Assembly (NCBI GenBank): GCA_018417955.1
Contig: JACTVC010000011.1
Span: 1,238,262 to 1,302,261, forward strand
Direction of reading: 5' to 3'
DNA length: 64,000 nucleotides
Source of the DNA: Laccaria trichodermophora
Taxonomy: Eukaryota; Basidiomycota; Agaricomycetes; Agaricales; Hydnangiaceae
In this document: piece after piece, positions 38,908 through 49,923 of the stretch
Numbering within the stretch: the stretch's first letter is position 1
How the letters are laid out: every line of letters begins with the position of its first letter
Translations under genes and position numbers: made by a program
Notes under the pieces: generated by a model
The model's database searches: none
What the model was told of the DNA's origin: nothing
Seen by the model: the letters and a program-made list of their open reading frames with translations, nothing else

Positions 38908-39864
38908 TCAATCATAACGGCCTCTCCTCCTAGGTGGACTACGCGAGCGAGATCGCGAACGTCTATCGCCTCTCCCTCCTCTCCCTCCACGATGTCCCCA
39001 ACCTCCTCGGGGAGGAGAGTCGGCACCCCTTCTCGGAGGGGGAGCCCGTCTCTCAGATCTATCAAAGTCCCTGTCCCTTCCAAAATCACCCCCGCCACGT
39101 CCTCCGCCACGACCACGAGAGCCCGCAGGCGGGGCATTCGATTCCCCCCTCCAGTGACCTCCTCCACGGCCAGTGGGCGTCACAGAAGCCGCGGTAGAAC
39201 CCCACCCCCCATCACCCCTCCCAGCAGCTGCTGGAGGTGCACTTCGCCAGCCGTTGGCCGCACCAGCCCCAGGAGCCCCCGAACCCTTGATCGAAAGCTC
39301 CGTGGGGACAGTGACGTTTTTGGGAAGGATGACTGCGATGAGGAGGTAGTCTCCCGGAACGAATCTGAGTTCGTCAAGCGTTCTTTCTTCCCTCTCGCGT
39401 TCGGTGCGGTCGCGCTGGGCCCCGTCCTCATCTTCCAAAAGTCGCGGTGCCGTGGCGTTCAAAGAGCCTGGTTCACCCAGTATATCTCGAGAATAAACCA
39501 TCCCCAGCTCCTTTTGCAAGAAACGGCTCTTGTTGGTCGAGTCTGCGTAGACGGTGCGGAAGGAAAAACGTGCGAGGGGATGGCGGTATTCGGCGATGTG
39601 GGGTGCGGTGTTTCGCAATATGGTCAGAACCTCGCGAAGTGTGGCATCTTTCCTGAATATATCTCGTCAGAAAGATTTATGTGTTTGGTTTGGAGAAACG
39701 TACCATGCAAATAACTGCTGCTCGTCGGTCGTTGGCAGTGTCCCATCTTCAAACAACGTCAAGCGGTGAAAGCTCCCAATTTTCACAAATGTTCTGATGA
39801 GGAACGGCGCGGTTTTTTCTCTTGATATTATAGGTTGCCCCGCTGGGCCGGTTGTTTCCTCCAT
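38908..39864 (-). CDS. SAP18 family protein with C-terminal RGG/RS tail
   Basis: Two exons (39864-39704 and 39652-38908) give 301 residues. The ubiquitin-fold SAP18 domain spans roughly residues 15-150: REKTAPFLIRTFVKIGSFHR, LREVLTILRNTAPHIAEYRH, FRTVYADSTNKSRFLQKELG, and LDELRFVPGDYLLIAVIL. The last 130 residues are RGG-box-like and then Arg-Ser repeats (RGRGGGRGGGDFGRDRDFDR, RRSRSRSRSPPRRRGRYD). SAP18 in animals belongs to the Sin3 deacetylase complex and to the splicing-linked ASAP/PSAP complex; the RGG/RS tail here favours the RNA-linked role, which is inference. Confidence 0.88.
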
Positions 39865-41013
39865 GTTCTGGCACGTCGTCTGTAGCTGGACGGAACTGCA
39901 CTTGACTTCGTGGATGGTGTGGAGTGCTGTTTGGTTACTGGTTACGTCCTTCCCACCAATGTCCTGACGCCTAATAAGGGTTAAGTATTATGTATCTGCA
40001 CTCTGCGTGGGCGCTCGCTTCGCCATCCGAGTGTTGTGGCAGTTGTACATCACAGTTTTGCAATACATAAGCCTATACTGTCGTCTACTACACAATATCA
40101 GTAGTGCCTACGTGCAAAATCATCGAAACGATGTTGCATCATGTGTTTACTACCCAGTTTTTGTCCTCAAGAATAATCGTAAAGACCGCAACAAAACCCA
40201 TTCTTTTTGGTCATATTATTGTAAATGTTGTTAGTCCCCACTTGAATCCAAGATTTGAAGGGTAGGGAGTAAATACTTGCTGAGATATAAGCCATTCGAG
40301 AAATTTACTGATGCATGTGTCGGACTTGCTTATTTTAGCTTACAACTGGTATCTACCGGTTACAACCATTCCAATCGCCGGTGGCCGTCTCAATTGCTTG
40401 AAATGGAAGTGTGTGTGGTTCAAATCGGGTTGGAACCAGGGTTGAGTCCGGATTCAACCGGGCTCCCCATACTAATATAGCCATCAATAAATTTACTGAT
40501 CGACCGATGAAATGTTTATAAAGAAAACTGCATCAGTCAAGGATTGAACCAAAAACCTCGGGCTCGTGGCTTACGTGCGCAAAGACTACAAATTTGTAGT
40601 GCGACATCACCATTCGACTACACGACCTATTAGAAAACTCCCAAGGCCGCTCATATATCCAATCTCTCACCCAAACTAAAACAAGAAAATCTTCCAGTGC
40701 TGTAACAGAGGGGAAGTTTTTTCCTGTAATTAATGCATAGTATGTGGGGCTGTTTTCAATGGAATACAAATTTTTATGAAATCTACTGTACTTCGTTCAA
40801 GCCATTGGAACCCTGTTGCAATGTGATTGCAACCAAGTGTCAACAAAGGCAAGTAACTACAACTGGTTCAAACTCTGACATAATCATGATTGAAACTCCA
40901 GCTGGTTGCAACCAGCAAAAAAAAAGTCTGACAATGTACTCTTTGTAGTTGTTTGTCCAGGCCTTTCACAGTCAATGATTGTGCTCTGCACTCGCAATTA
41001 GGCTCACTACTCA
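39865..41013. other. Transition from CpG-normal DNA into the repeat island
   Basis: No gene seen. From about 40.7 kb CpG dinucleotides become scarce. The stretch contains a tRNA-like sequence on the minus strand (40545-40628) and several TTGCAACC-type palindromic motifs (for example near 40815-40835 and 40903). Confidence 0.5.
40545..40628 (-). repeat. tRNA-like sequence with A and B box, possibly a SINE head
   Basis: On the minus strand a TAGTCGAATGG A-box-like block (just below 40620) is followed about 50 nt later by GGTTCAATCC, which fits the B-box consensus. Between them is a palindrome ACTACAAATTTGTAGT. I could not pair acceptor and T stems well, so this is more likely a tRNA-derived repeat or decayed tRNA than a working tRNA gene. 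Confidence 0.4.
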
Positions 41014-41692
41014 TACTATGTTTGTTCAGGTGTTTGAAACCCATCAGGTGTTTGAAACCCATCAGCTGTTTGAAACCCATCAGCTGTTTGAAACTGTGGA
41101 TTATCTTACCTTCCACTGGCCTTGGGGCCTTGGAATTTTCACAGAAAGTGTATTTATGTATGAGATTCATTGTCTCAAAATTTTAGAGAGAGAGTCAAAG
41201 ATTTGTGCTCTGGGGACATGACTTTGTTCTTTTCATTACACCAGACAAACAAAAGTAATGGAATGTTCTCTTAGATTCCTCCAGATTGGCTTGACTGTTT
41301 ATTCTAAAACTTTCCAAGTGCATTTGGATGGCATGCTTAAGTTCACATAAAAATTTCTAGATAGGGAGATAGAGTTTTCTTTTCAGGAAGGGCAAAAGAC
41401 CAAATTTCACTTGGAAACAGCTCGAAAAACGTGACATTTGCCCGCCATCTGTCAGCTAAAGTTGTTGTTACCTAGTGTGACATGAGTTTCAATCTCCTGA
41501 TATTTCTGAACTCTGAGCACTGGAACGTCTCTGACAGTGAGCACAACACATTTATACCAAAAAAAAATAGATATTCATATAGAAGGGAAAAAATATCAAT
41601 GACGTGCAAAAAAAATCAAAGAATTTGATGAATTGGTGAGTCAGAAATCAAGCAGTGCTGAAAAAGTTTCAAACACCTGAACAAACATAGTA
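41014..41692. mobile_element. MITE-like element, 675 bp, TA target duplication
   Basis: The ends are perfect inverted repeats of 25 bp: 41016-41040 (CTATGTTTGTTCAGGTGTTT...) matches the reverse complement of 41666-41690. TA dinucleotides flank both ends (41014-41015 and 41691-41692), as in Tc1/mariner-type insertions. The interior has no coding frame. An 18-bp tandem repeat begins inside the left terminal repeat (separate entry). The element is CpG-poor. Confidence 0.75.
41027..41095 (+). repeat. 18-bp tandem repeat, about 3.7 copies
   Basis: Units CAGGTGTTTGAAACCCAT at 41027 and 41045, CAGCTGTTTGAAACCCAT at 41063, and a partial copy from 41081. The first unit overlaps the terminal inverted repeat of the 41016-41690 element, so the array arose from the element's own end. 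Confidence 0.85.
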
Positions 41693-41939
41693 CAGTCCCA
41701 TTTCATTCAATTCGCATGTCACGCATCACAGGCTTCGACGATTTGTCCGAAATGTCACACTTGTCCTTGTACGAAAGCGCTGGCAGGTGCTCATACCAAA
41801 TAAGGAAATTAAGGGTCCAATTTGGCAGTGGGCAGATGTCGAGTTGGACCCTGTCACCCTCCTTTTGGGAGGTGTATGAAACTAAAATTTCGTACTCACA
41901 CATCACACCCTTGTGCAAATTGAATGAAATGGGACAGTA
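41691..41939. mobile_element. Second MITE-like element, 245 bp, sharing a TA with the first
   Basis: Ends at 41693 (CAGTCCCATTTCATTCAATT) and 41937 are inverted repeats of about 24 bp with two mismatches, flanked by TA at 41691-41692 and 41938-41939. The CAGTCCC start with a TA duplication is typical of Tc1/mariner/pogo relatives. The TA on its left is also the right-hand TA of the previous element. Open frames on both strands (about 100 codons) cover the element but look like chance frames. Confidence 0.75.
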
Positions 41940-42592
41940 CCTGTGTCCAAAATTTAAAATAAATAATAATAAAATAAGGAAGGAAGGAAGAGAAGAAAAA
42001 GGGAAGAAAAAGAGGATGATATGACTTATCAAGGAATAGTTTGAGCTGATATTCAGGCAGCCTTCACGAGCCAGACACTTTGTGCAAACTCAGACAACAG
42101 GATGATGGTTGGTTCTGTTTGGCAACAGCTCTGATCGTCATAGCCACCGAAGTACTGCTGGGGCCATATCACTAGTAGCTTCAATGGCAGACTTGAGCAC
42201 ATAGCCACCTGCTATTACATAATAGCAGCTACAAACATGGGCAGGTGGCTATGCATGTGCTTAAGGTGGCTATGTTTCTGCTTATGTGATAGCAACTGGC
42301 TCCCTTTGAAAACCATACTTCTGCCCTCTCTGCAGCCTTCCACCACATTTTCCCACCACACAAAGTTGAAAACACATTGAGATTATTACACAAATATTGG
42401 TTACTACCAAATTTCTATCCATTTTACTGTTTAAACTGATGAATCAGTTGAAATCAAAATTCTGAATTGCTGAATTTTGGACATACTACTCTCCTTTCAA
42501 TATAGCTGGTGGTTTCTTGTATTTTTTCTTGCTTGATGGCTTTATAATTATCTGGTAGATGGGGGCTCTCATTAATCTGATAGTTTACAAAG
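41940..42592. other. CpG-poor spacer with a small inverted repeat
   Basis: No gene. Arms at 42195-42212 (GAGCACATAGCCACCTGC) and 42241-42260 form an imperfect hairpin, and a GGTGGCTATG motif occurs twice nearby. The 17-bp string ATAGCAGCTACAAACAT here recurs near 50781. Confidence 0.5.
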
Positions 42593-42597
42593 CTTAC

Positions 42598-43658
42598 TGG
42601 AAATCTATCCTCTTAGCAGGGATAGATAACACTAACTGAGCAGAGACCCAACAGAACAATACCACATATATGATTCTGAGGGGATATGTGTAAGGAATAA
42701 AACAAGTGTGTGGAAAGCATATGAGCAGATGGGAGTAGTGGAATAAGGAATAAAAGGGGCATGGTGGCTCAGGTGGCACCATCATTTGTCTGGCTTGGGT
42801 CTGCAAGGTCTCAAGTTTGATCCCCTGCATGTGGAAAAACAACTTAGACACCATGTGCATTCAATGCCCCCAGGAGATGCCAAGATGGGTCAGGTGTATG
42901 GGAAGGCGATGCAGTCTGTTGTATAGACCCTAATGCCGAATATGACGTACCCATGCCCCCCGATCACAATGATATCACAGCCACGTTTACTCCTTTTATC
43001 TTGGAAAAAGAAGATTTGCCAAAGAAGCAGACTGGAAGGCTTGGGACGGGCCCTAGTGGCTGACAAATGATGTGTGAAAATCACAGAGTCGAGGCTGGTA
43101 AACCAGTCCCCTTGCTGATCAACAAACACCAATATGCCGAAGGGTTGGGTTATTCCACACATCTACTGATTAGGCCTGAACGAAAATCTGAGGGGGCGTG
43201 AGGCTTCTGCTTGAGGAAAGAACTAAGGTCAAATGGGGTTAGTCTTACAGGGTTAGGGGGTTTCCCCACAAGAATGCCTGCCGGTGATAGCCACATGATG
43301 GTGTGCTGTGAGATCTAGGTGCGGTGATGAGGTAGCTCAGGGAGTAAAAGAAGTGATTGAGTTCCTATGCTTGTAAGGGTTAAGCCATGGGCCCCCCTGA
43401 AAGTCCTGATTAGTGTTACAAACAGAAAGTCACGAAAGTGGGCATAAATGGCAGGACAGTTACGTAGTTTAGGTAGCTCATACCCATGAAAAGTCCCAGT
43501 CTACATACAATCATCATGTAACGTGATCATTAGATTATCTCCGAATAATCATTGACATACACAAGGAATGAAAATGAAGTCAAGCCAAAGGCGATGACAA
43601 ATAAAAGGAAAAAAGGCGATGCCAAACAAATACCAGAAATGGTAATCCCAGGATTACA
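42598..43658 (-). repeat. 3' LTR, interrupted by an 811-bp insertion
   Basis: Bases 42598-42751 match 49924-50077 and bases 43563-43658 match 50071-50166 of the 5' LTR. Differences include CA versus TG at three sites (42665, 42689 and 42707 against 49991, 50015 and 50033) and CA against CG at 43581/50089. The two halves are separated by the SINE-like insertion, which duplicated AAGGAAT. Confidence 0.88.
42745..43569 (+). mobile_element. tRNA-derived SINE-like insertion in the 3' LTR
   Basis: Bases 42752-43562 are absent from the sister LTR and are flanked by the 7-bp duplication AAGGAAT (42745-42751, 43563-43569). Near the left end an A box (TGGCTCAGGTGG at 42763) and a degenerate B box (AGTTTGATCCC near 42815) form a tRNA-like head starting GGGGCATGG. 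A second A box (TAGCTCAGGGAG, near 43331) with a degenerate GGGTTAAGCC B box follows inside the same insertion, so it may be a dimer or two units. No poly(A) end is seen. The insertion has more CpG than the LTR around it. Confidence 0.6.
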
Positions 43659-43800
43659 CCCTCCCCACCTTTAAAAGAGAGAGTTAGGAAAAAAATCAAA
43701 ATGTTAGTAAGTGTAAGTAAAATCCAAGCACATGGGTGCATCAAAACCCAGTGGAAAAAAGCTACCAGCTGGCAGGGTTGAAGGAAAAATCTATTTAAAA

Positions 43801-45133
43801 TCAAGAAGATCTAACCTGCAAAGCCAAGCAGTCATCCAAAGCTTGGCAATCTTGAAGTTCGGCTCCTGGGAGCCACTTGTCCTTTTCTTGGCCATAACCA
43901 CACCATTGCACTAAGTACTGCCAGCCTCTGCCTCTTTTTCGTGCATTCAAAATGTGCTCCACATAATATTCTTCATCACCAGCTTTGGTGACAATAGGTA
44001 ACAGTTCTTTGAACTTGCGTGATGGGAATAATTCTGTATCAGATTTGATAAAAGGCAGTACTTCCGAAGTATGGAACATGGGGTGAATGTTCGGTGAATT
44101 CAGCAAATCAAGGGTCACCATTGAGTGTTCTTTATCAATTGCAATAATTTTATATGGTCCATCATAGTGTGGCATAAAATTTGCTACCCATTTTTCACCT
44201 TTTGCTTTAAATTCATGCCACCTGTGTACTGTCAAGAGCCTAACATGTGAACTCACTGTGAATGGAAATTCTGGCAAGTGATTTTTATTCATTTGGACTG
44301 ACTGTGAAAATTTTGCATGTAGCAAGTTGTCTTGCACCTCCATAACATCAGTTTCTAATTTCCATATGACGTGCCATGTGTCAATATCAGTCACAGTTGC
44401 TGAGGATTTTGCAGGTGCTAAAGGGGGAATTATCTTCAGACTTTGACCCATCTTTAGCTGAAAAGGTGTGAAGCCTGTTGATTTATTCAGAGTGTTCATC
44501 ATGTTGAGACATATTTTTGGGCAAGGCATGCACCCAACCCTTCTGGTTCCATTCTATGTGAAAGCATAAGGCCTGATTGACTGTTTTGTTTGTCATTTCA
44601 CTAGCACCATCTGTTTCAGGATGGTATGCAGTGGACATTTTTAATTTCACCTCAGTAAGCTTATGAAGTGCCTTCCAAAAGCACGATGTGAAAAGCTTGT
44701 CTCTGTCTGACACAATATTATCTGGTAAGCCATTTTCACAATGCCATCTGTTAAAGAATATGAATGCTAATTCTTCAGCCATTAGATTGGTATGTGTCAC
44801 TATTATCTGGATATCACTCCTGAGCTGATCCATTATTGTTGAGATTGCGTCATTACCATTGTCTTCTGGTAAGGGTCCAATGAAGTCCATTGTGACAGAG
44901 TCACACCATTGATCTGGTACTGGTAAGGGGTGTAACAGTCCATACGGTTTGGAAGTCATTGATTTGTTTCTTTGACAGTCCGGACATGACGTGACATAGC
45001 CCTGCTCAAGGTCTTGTTGCATGTTGGGCCAGTAATACACCAACCTCAGTGACCCATATGTTTTATTGAAACCAAAATGACCCAAAACGTCATGGGCAAG
45101 TTGGAACAATGTTTCTCGCAGTTTGATGTACAT
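43801..45133 (-). pseudogene. Retrotransposon integrase and chromodomain (frameshifted)
   Basis: Two overlapping minus-strand frames. 45133-44483 carries the integrase zinc finger (QLAHDVLGHFGFNKTY, then CPDCQRNKS) and a DDE-type core (VTMDFIGPLPEDN, NIVSDRDKLFTSCFWKALH, TAYHPETDGASEMTNKTVNQ). 44529-43801 continues the integrase C-terminus (HYDGPYKIIAIDKEHSMVTL, HPMFHTSEVLPF) and ends in a chromodomain (EEYYVEHILNARKRGRGWQY, VQWCGYGQEKDKWLP). The frame change between them around 44500 is a lesion. The chromodomain places the element among chromoviruses, whose integrase tails target modified histones. Confidence 0.88.
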
Positions 45134-46660
45134 GAGGTATGATTAACTGCTCACCAATGTACCATAAACCATCTTCACATTTAAGATCTGGCATACTTGG
45201 TGTGGCTTTAATAAGTTGTGTACACCAGGCATCATCGGCATAACCAGCTTTCACAGCATCCAGGAAGGCTCGGTCTGCTGTTATTTTCAATGTTGCATTT
45301 ATGTTTTTCAACATGGGACCATGAGTTGACAGTGCTGTTGCAGTTTCCCAAGGTCCCTCAAGGAGTCCTGGCCATATCAACGCTATGGTCTCTTCTGTTT
45401 TATCTTTGCAGTATTGGTAGAGGTGGTGTGCCAACTTTTCTGCTTCTGTGGATGTTGTCAGTTGAGGATGAGGCATTCTCAACAGTGCATCAGCAGCCAC
45501 ATTATCTTCGCCCTTGATGTATACAATCTGTGCGTCAAATTGCAACATGAATTCCATCCAGCAGGCCTGTCTCCTTGATAAGTCTTGCTGAGTGTTGAAA
45601 TTTTCCAGTGTTTTATGATCTGTATAAATGAAAAAAGGGGTGCCCAGTAAGTCTACCCTCCATTTTCTCAAAGCATGGATGACAGCAAGCATTTCTTTCT
45701 CATGGACTGGATAGTTCAATTCTGTGTTTTTGAAGGTCATTGAGTCAAAGGTGATGGGTCACGCAGTTTCCCAGTCTCTACCAAAGGACAGTATTGCACC
45801 TGAACATTTGTCACTTGCATCAGTCATTATGAATATCTTATGATCTGGAAATTTTTCCAAGTCAATGACTGTGAGGCAGTCCCTTCCTGTGACAATTGCT
45901 TTTACTGCATCAAACATAGTTTGATACCTCAGCGCCCACAACAGGAAGCATTTTTCAGCTTCTTTCATCATTAGTTCAGAGAGTACACCAGTATACTCAG
46001 CAAGAAGGCAGCCAGATAATGGACCAGACCCAGAAAACCATGCATCTCTGTGGTGTTAGTGGGAATTGGCCAAGACAGTACATGATCAACTTTCTTTTTG
46101 TCTGCTTTGATCCCTCTTGTACTGATGTGGTGACCTAGGAAGTTGATCTCTGTGCAAAAGAGATGTGTTTTATCTGGGTTCACATACAATTTGGCATCAC
46201 AAAGCACTTTCAGTATTATCCTCACATTCTGTTCATGTTCTTCGATGTTTTGTGACCAAACCACAATGTCATCCAAGTATACATGACAAATTTTTCCAAT
46301 CCATTGTCGCAATGCCATGGTAACTCAGCATTGATGTATTGCAGGTGTGTTTTTTAACCCCATTGGCATCACCAGCCACTCATACAGTCCCAGTGGCATG
46401 TTTACTGCAGTGAAATGCACATGTTCAGGGTCCATCCTTGTTTGGAAGAAACTGTTTGTCATGTCGATTGTAGCCCAGATCCTGCCCTTCACACAATCAT
46501 TGAGAATGTCATCGATATGTGGCAAGGGGTGACTGTCTGTCACTGTATTTTCATTGAGCTGACAATAATCATTTACCCAATGTGGGAGCATGTTGGGATT
46601 GGCCTTTTTTTTTTTTTTTTTTTTTATGTCCAATTTAAGTCTATTGGGGCGAAGCCCCAT
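45090..46660 (-). pseudogene. Retrotransposon reverse transcriptase and RNase H (frameshifted)
   Basis: Consecutive minus-strand frames 46660-46325, 46318-45971, 45971-45759 and 45740-45090. RT motifs: WVNDYCQLNENTVTDSHPLP, RIWATIDMTNSFFQTRMDPE, MPMGLKNTPA, and the catalytic YLDDIVVWS. FLGHHISTRGIKADKKKV is the usual thumb-side segment. RNase H: IFIMTDASDKCSGAILSFG, ELNYPVHEKEMLAVIHALRK, FFIYTDHKTLENF and EDNVAADALLRMP. Breaks between the frames, including a stop near 45758, show the copy is dead. The start of the first frame crosses the poly(A) of the LINE insertion and should not be read as protein. Confidence 0.88.
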
Positions 46661-47560
46661 GCCAGACCTTAAACTACCATAGACTACCTAAGGCCCCGAA
46701 TGCCTGAAGTTCCTAACCCCCTAAGGCCATCTCTTGCACTGGTGACGGCATGCCCAAAGCGACCAATCCCCCACACAGTCCGGCATGGAAACGCCGTTTA
46801 GAGACGTGCCTTGTTTGGCAGTGGGGTAGTCTCGTCATAACTACTAGGCTATGAGTTCCATCCTATAAAAGAAAAGAGAAATAGTTTGTCTTCTAAGTAC
46901 CTGACTGCGAAAGTGATAGGCACAGCATGATGGGATGAGCGTGTAGGAAACAGAGTTTGTGTATGAGTCCGTCTGTCCATGTAAATGTAAGCATTTGAGC
47001 TGGTTTTCTGAGTGCGAGGTTCTTGAGCTTGATGTCCGCAAGCTGAAATGCAGGTATAGATAGAAAAAAAAAAAGGGGGTTGTGGGCATGCCTGCTGGCC
47101 TTGAGAGGCCAGCTTTTCTGTGTCTTCCTTGCTCTTGCTGCATTCCCTGTAAGTCAAAGTGCTACCTGTCAAACTTCCTTGGGTTCCAGATGAGACACAT
47201 CACCTATCATATCACCATGCGTCAACTTGAATCTGCCCATCCTGCCCATGAACTTAAGTAGCTCCTTTACCCTGTCCAGGCAGGACAGTATGCCTTGCAG
47301 ATCCCTGGCGTGTCGACCCAAAGCCCTACCCATATCATAGCGCTCCGCTGCGTACACCTGACACTCGAACAGGTAGTGGACCACTGTCTCTGTGATTGTC
47401 CAATGCCCGATTCCCCAGCAAGCGTTGCAGTGACTAGTAACCGACTTCTTGATCTTATAAAGGTAAACGTTCAACGGGATGTGTCCTGTCCATATCTGCA
47501 TCAATAAGCTTGCTTGGGACTTTGACAGACAGTCGCTGATGGCACGGTGGGATTGGCCTT
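46594..47560 (-). mobile_element. 5'-truncated LINE inserted in the retrotransposon
   Basis: The insertion lies between two copies of the 13-bp sequence TGGGATTGGCCTT (46594-46606 and 47548-47560). At the left the plus strand is a T run (46605-46625), the poly(A) tail of a minus-strand element. At its other end the minus strand encodes the C-terminus of a non-LTR reverse transcriptase (47504-47169) with a zinc-finger-like HCNACWG ... ETVVHYLFECQVY pattern preceded by MQIWTGHIPLN. Everything upstream of that domain is missing. The 3' untranslated part contains CpG-rich DNA unlike the surrounding element. Confidence 0.82.
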
Positions 47561-47654
47561 AGGAATAGTAAATGCTGGTGATGCACATGGCAACAAAGAA
47601 GGTTGAATACAGCCTGTGTCAAGATGTTGTTGGATCAGGATTTGCCAGGCTTCT

Positions 47655-49560
47655 TTATACTTCTGAGGTGACGGATATGATCATGATTTTATTGTTTTTT
47701 TTGGTGTTTTTAATGTGAATTTGAGCTAAAATGTCTGTAGGAAATTCTTCCATGTGTGGGATGGGCTTGAAAATGGCCTTGTATTCCTGTTTTATTTTGT
47801 TCTCCTGTTTCTGCAGCCTTTCTTTCATTGCCAAGATTTTTATCTGTTTGCGCACTGTGCCTGCAACATCAAAGTCTTCAACTTTTTCAGGATGAAATTT
47901 TGGATCCTTTAACCTGTTGTTACACACTAGCATCAATTCTGCCAACACAACTTTCTTATCCAGCTCTGTCATTTCAAGTTGTTCTTTCAGTCAAGGTTTT
48001 GGAGGCGGAGGGGGAGTAATCATGGGTGGATTTAATAAATCATAAGAACAAGTTTTGTCTATACAAGTATGGGATTCATGGTTGGTAACAAATTTGTTGT
48101 GAATCAGCTGTGGCAGTCTGAGAATTATTGGTGTACATAAGCCAGGGGTGATGAGAGCCTTAACAGTGCGAGAAGTCCAATGCGAATCTAGAGATGTGAG
48201 GGACAGTTTTACATATTGGTACAGTTTGGTTTTCTTCTTCTGCTTCTGATCTTTAAATGTGATGTCGATGATTTCAGGTTCTTGCAAGTGGTAAACTTTT
48301 AATCTAAGCTGAGTGACAAGTTTAGGTCGAATCAATACTAAGTGAGTGCCGTTATCGATGAGCGCGTGCGTCACTGTAGGAAAATCATCGATCAGTCCTT
48401 GTACTTGACAATCCCAGATGAGATGTTTAGCACATAAGTTGGGACTCACATTGCATTCAGAGATTTCATCCCAGTACTCAGACGACTCAGATTTGTACTC
48501 TCCTGGGGAGTCCAGGAGAATAGCAGCTGTGGTGGCGACATCATCATCGGAATCCACAGCCTCAATAGTTGTGGCTACAGCTTTGGATGATGATTTGGAA
48601 GTGGCCTTCCCTTTCTTTGCAGCCAGCATGTCTGTGACAGTGAGCGTCTTGTACCCTTTTGCTTGTGGAAAACTGTTAGGGCAGTTTTGCAAATGATGGT
48701 TGACATAAAACCAGTGACATTTTGTGCACCCATCATGCTCATTCAGAAGGGTGTGCTCGTTGTCTGAGAGAGGGGGAACATGAGTTAATGCAGTTGTTGA
48801 ACTGGAGGTGGTGGAAGAGAACATGTTTTTGGTGGACATGTTGCCTTTACAGCTGGATCTGCATACAGCATTATTGGCAGTGACTTGTTGCTTTGCCTGA
48901 TGTTCCAAGGCTTCCTCGATCAGTTTGAATTGTCATTTATTTTTGACAGCACAAGCCTGTCAAGCACACAGACAGCAGCGATCCAGGTTTTGAGGTTCTT
49001 GTCCTTGGCACTTCACTGTGTTTGACATGCAACGTCAAGTTCTAGTCAAGGTGGGCTTCAAGGTGGTTACAGAGCGATGCATCATCAAAAATAGAGGCCA
49101 TATTGGCCAAGAGACAGTTCAGTTTGAGGAGATGCTGGGACCAGTTCCAAAAGGACATTTTGGAATTGGCAAGGGTAGAAGTGAGAATGTCATTTCAGAC
49201 CTGGTCCTCCCAATCTTGGGGAAGGTAATTCTCTTGCATCTCCTTCATAAAGTTAACAAAAGACAATGTGACAATGCCTGCTCTGCCCGCAGAGATCCAG
49301 TTCCTGATTCTGAGGTCCTTGATGCCGGGCATGATTAGTGCCACCTGTTTGTTGTCTGGAATTGATTTGGCAATGAAAAAGTCCTGGGCGGCGTTTTTGA
49401 AATCCATCATTACTGCAGGGGTAATGTTGCCTTCCATTAAGACTGGTGCTTCAGTGCTGGTTGGTTCAACAGTCGTGAAGGTAGACATTGACAGTGCATT
49501 GGGTAATTTACATTTTGGTTGGATATATCCACCCAAATCTTCATCAGAAGATGTCGACGA
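47655..49560 (-). pseudogene. Retrotransposon gag, zinc knuckle and protease (frameshifted)
   Basis: Minus-strand frames 49536-49195 (gag-like: MMDFKNAAQDFFIAKSIPDN, LRIRNWISAGRAG, FVNFMKEMQENYLPQDW), 48908-47991 and 47972-47655. The middle frame has a CCHC-like knuckle CTKCHWFYVNHHLQNC and a protease-like core THALIDNGTHLVLI, where the usual D-S/T-G reads DNG. It ends in a proline run. The 47972-47655 frame (KVVLAELMLVCNNRLKDPKF and onward) leads toward the RT domain before the LINE insertion. Lesions separate the pieces. Confidence 0.75.
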
Positions 49561-49923
49561 TAAGTCAGAAGAAGGGGGAGATGACAGAGGGGGATGAGAT
49601 TGGGTTTGGCATGCAAGTATGATGCGTGGTGTGGGCGCTAAGCTGTCAAGGATTGGTAGGTGTTGTGAAAGGGCAGAAGTTCATGTAAAATGAGGTGGTT
49701 CCAGCTTAATGGAGTGCGGTATGGACAGAAAATGGCATATATGCACCTAAAACTGGTTGCAAACAATGTTGGTAACAGCTGGTGGTACAGGTTCAAACCC
49801 TCCAGTCAATGGATCAATTGATGTGTAAAATCTGATTGTTGTAACGGCGAGTGCTGAATTGCAATACCTATATGTGGTATTCAACAATCAGAACCGATAA
49901 CAGTGGTTATTGTTCAAAAAAAG

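Noticed and set aside
41716..42024. About 100-codon frames on both strands over the 245-bp MITE
   Set aside because: They share no motif, extend beyond the element and exist on both strands at once, as expected by chance in A+T-rich DNA.
46325..46660. Open frame containing a run of lysines before the RT motif
   Set aside because: The lysines are the poly(A) tail of the inserted LINE read through into the retrotransposon; the frame is a chimera.
43900..49600. Possibility that the gypsy element is still active
   Set aside because: Several frame breaks and two nested insertions interrupt its coding region.
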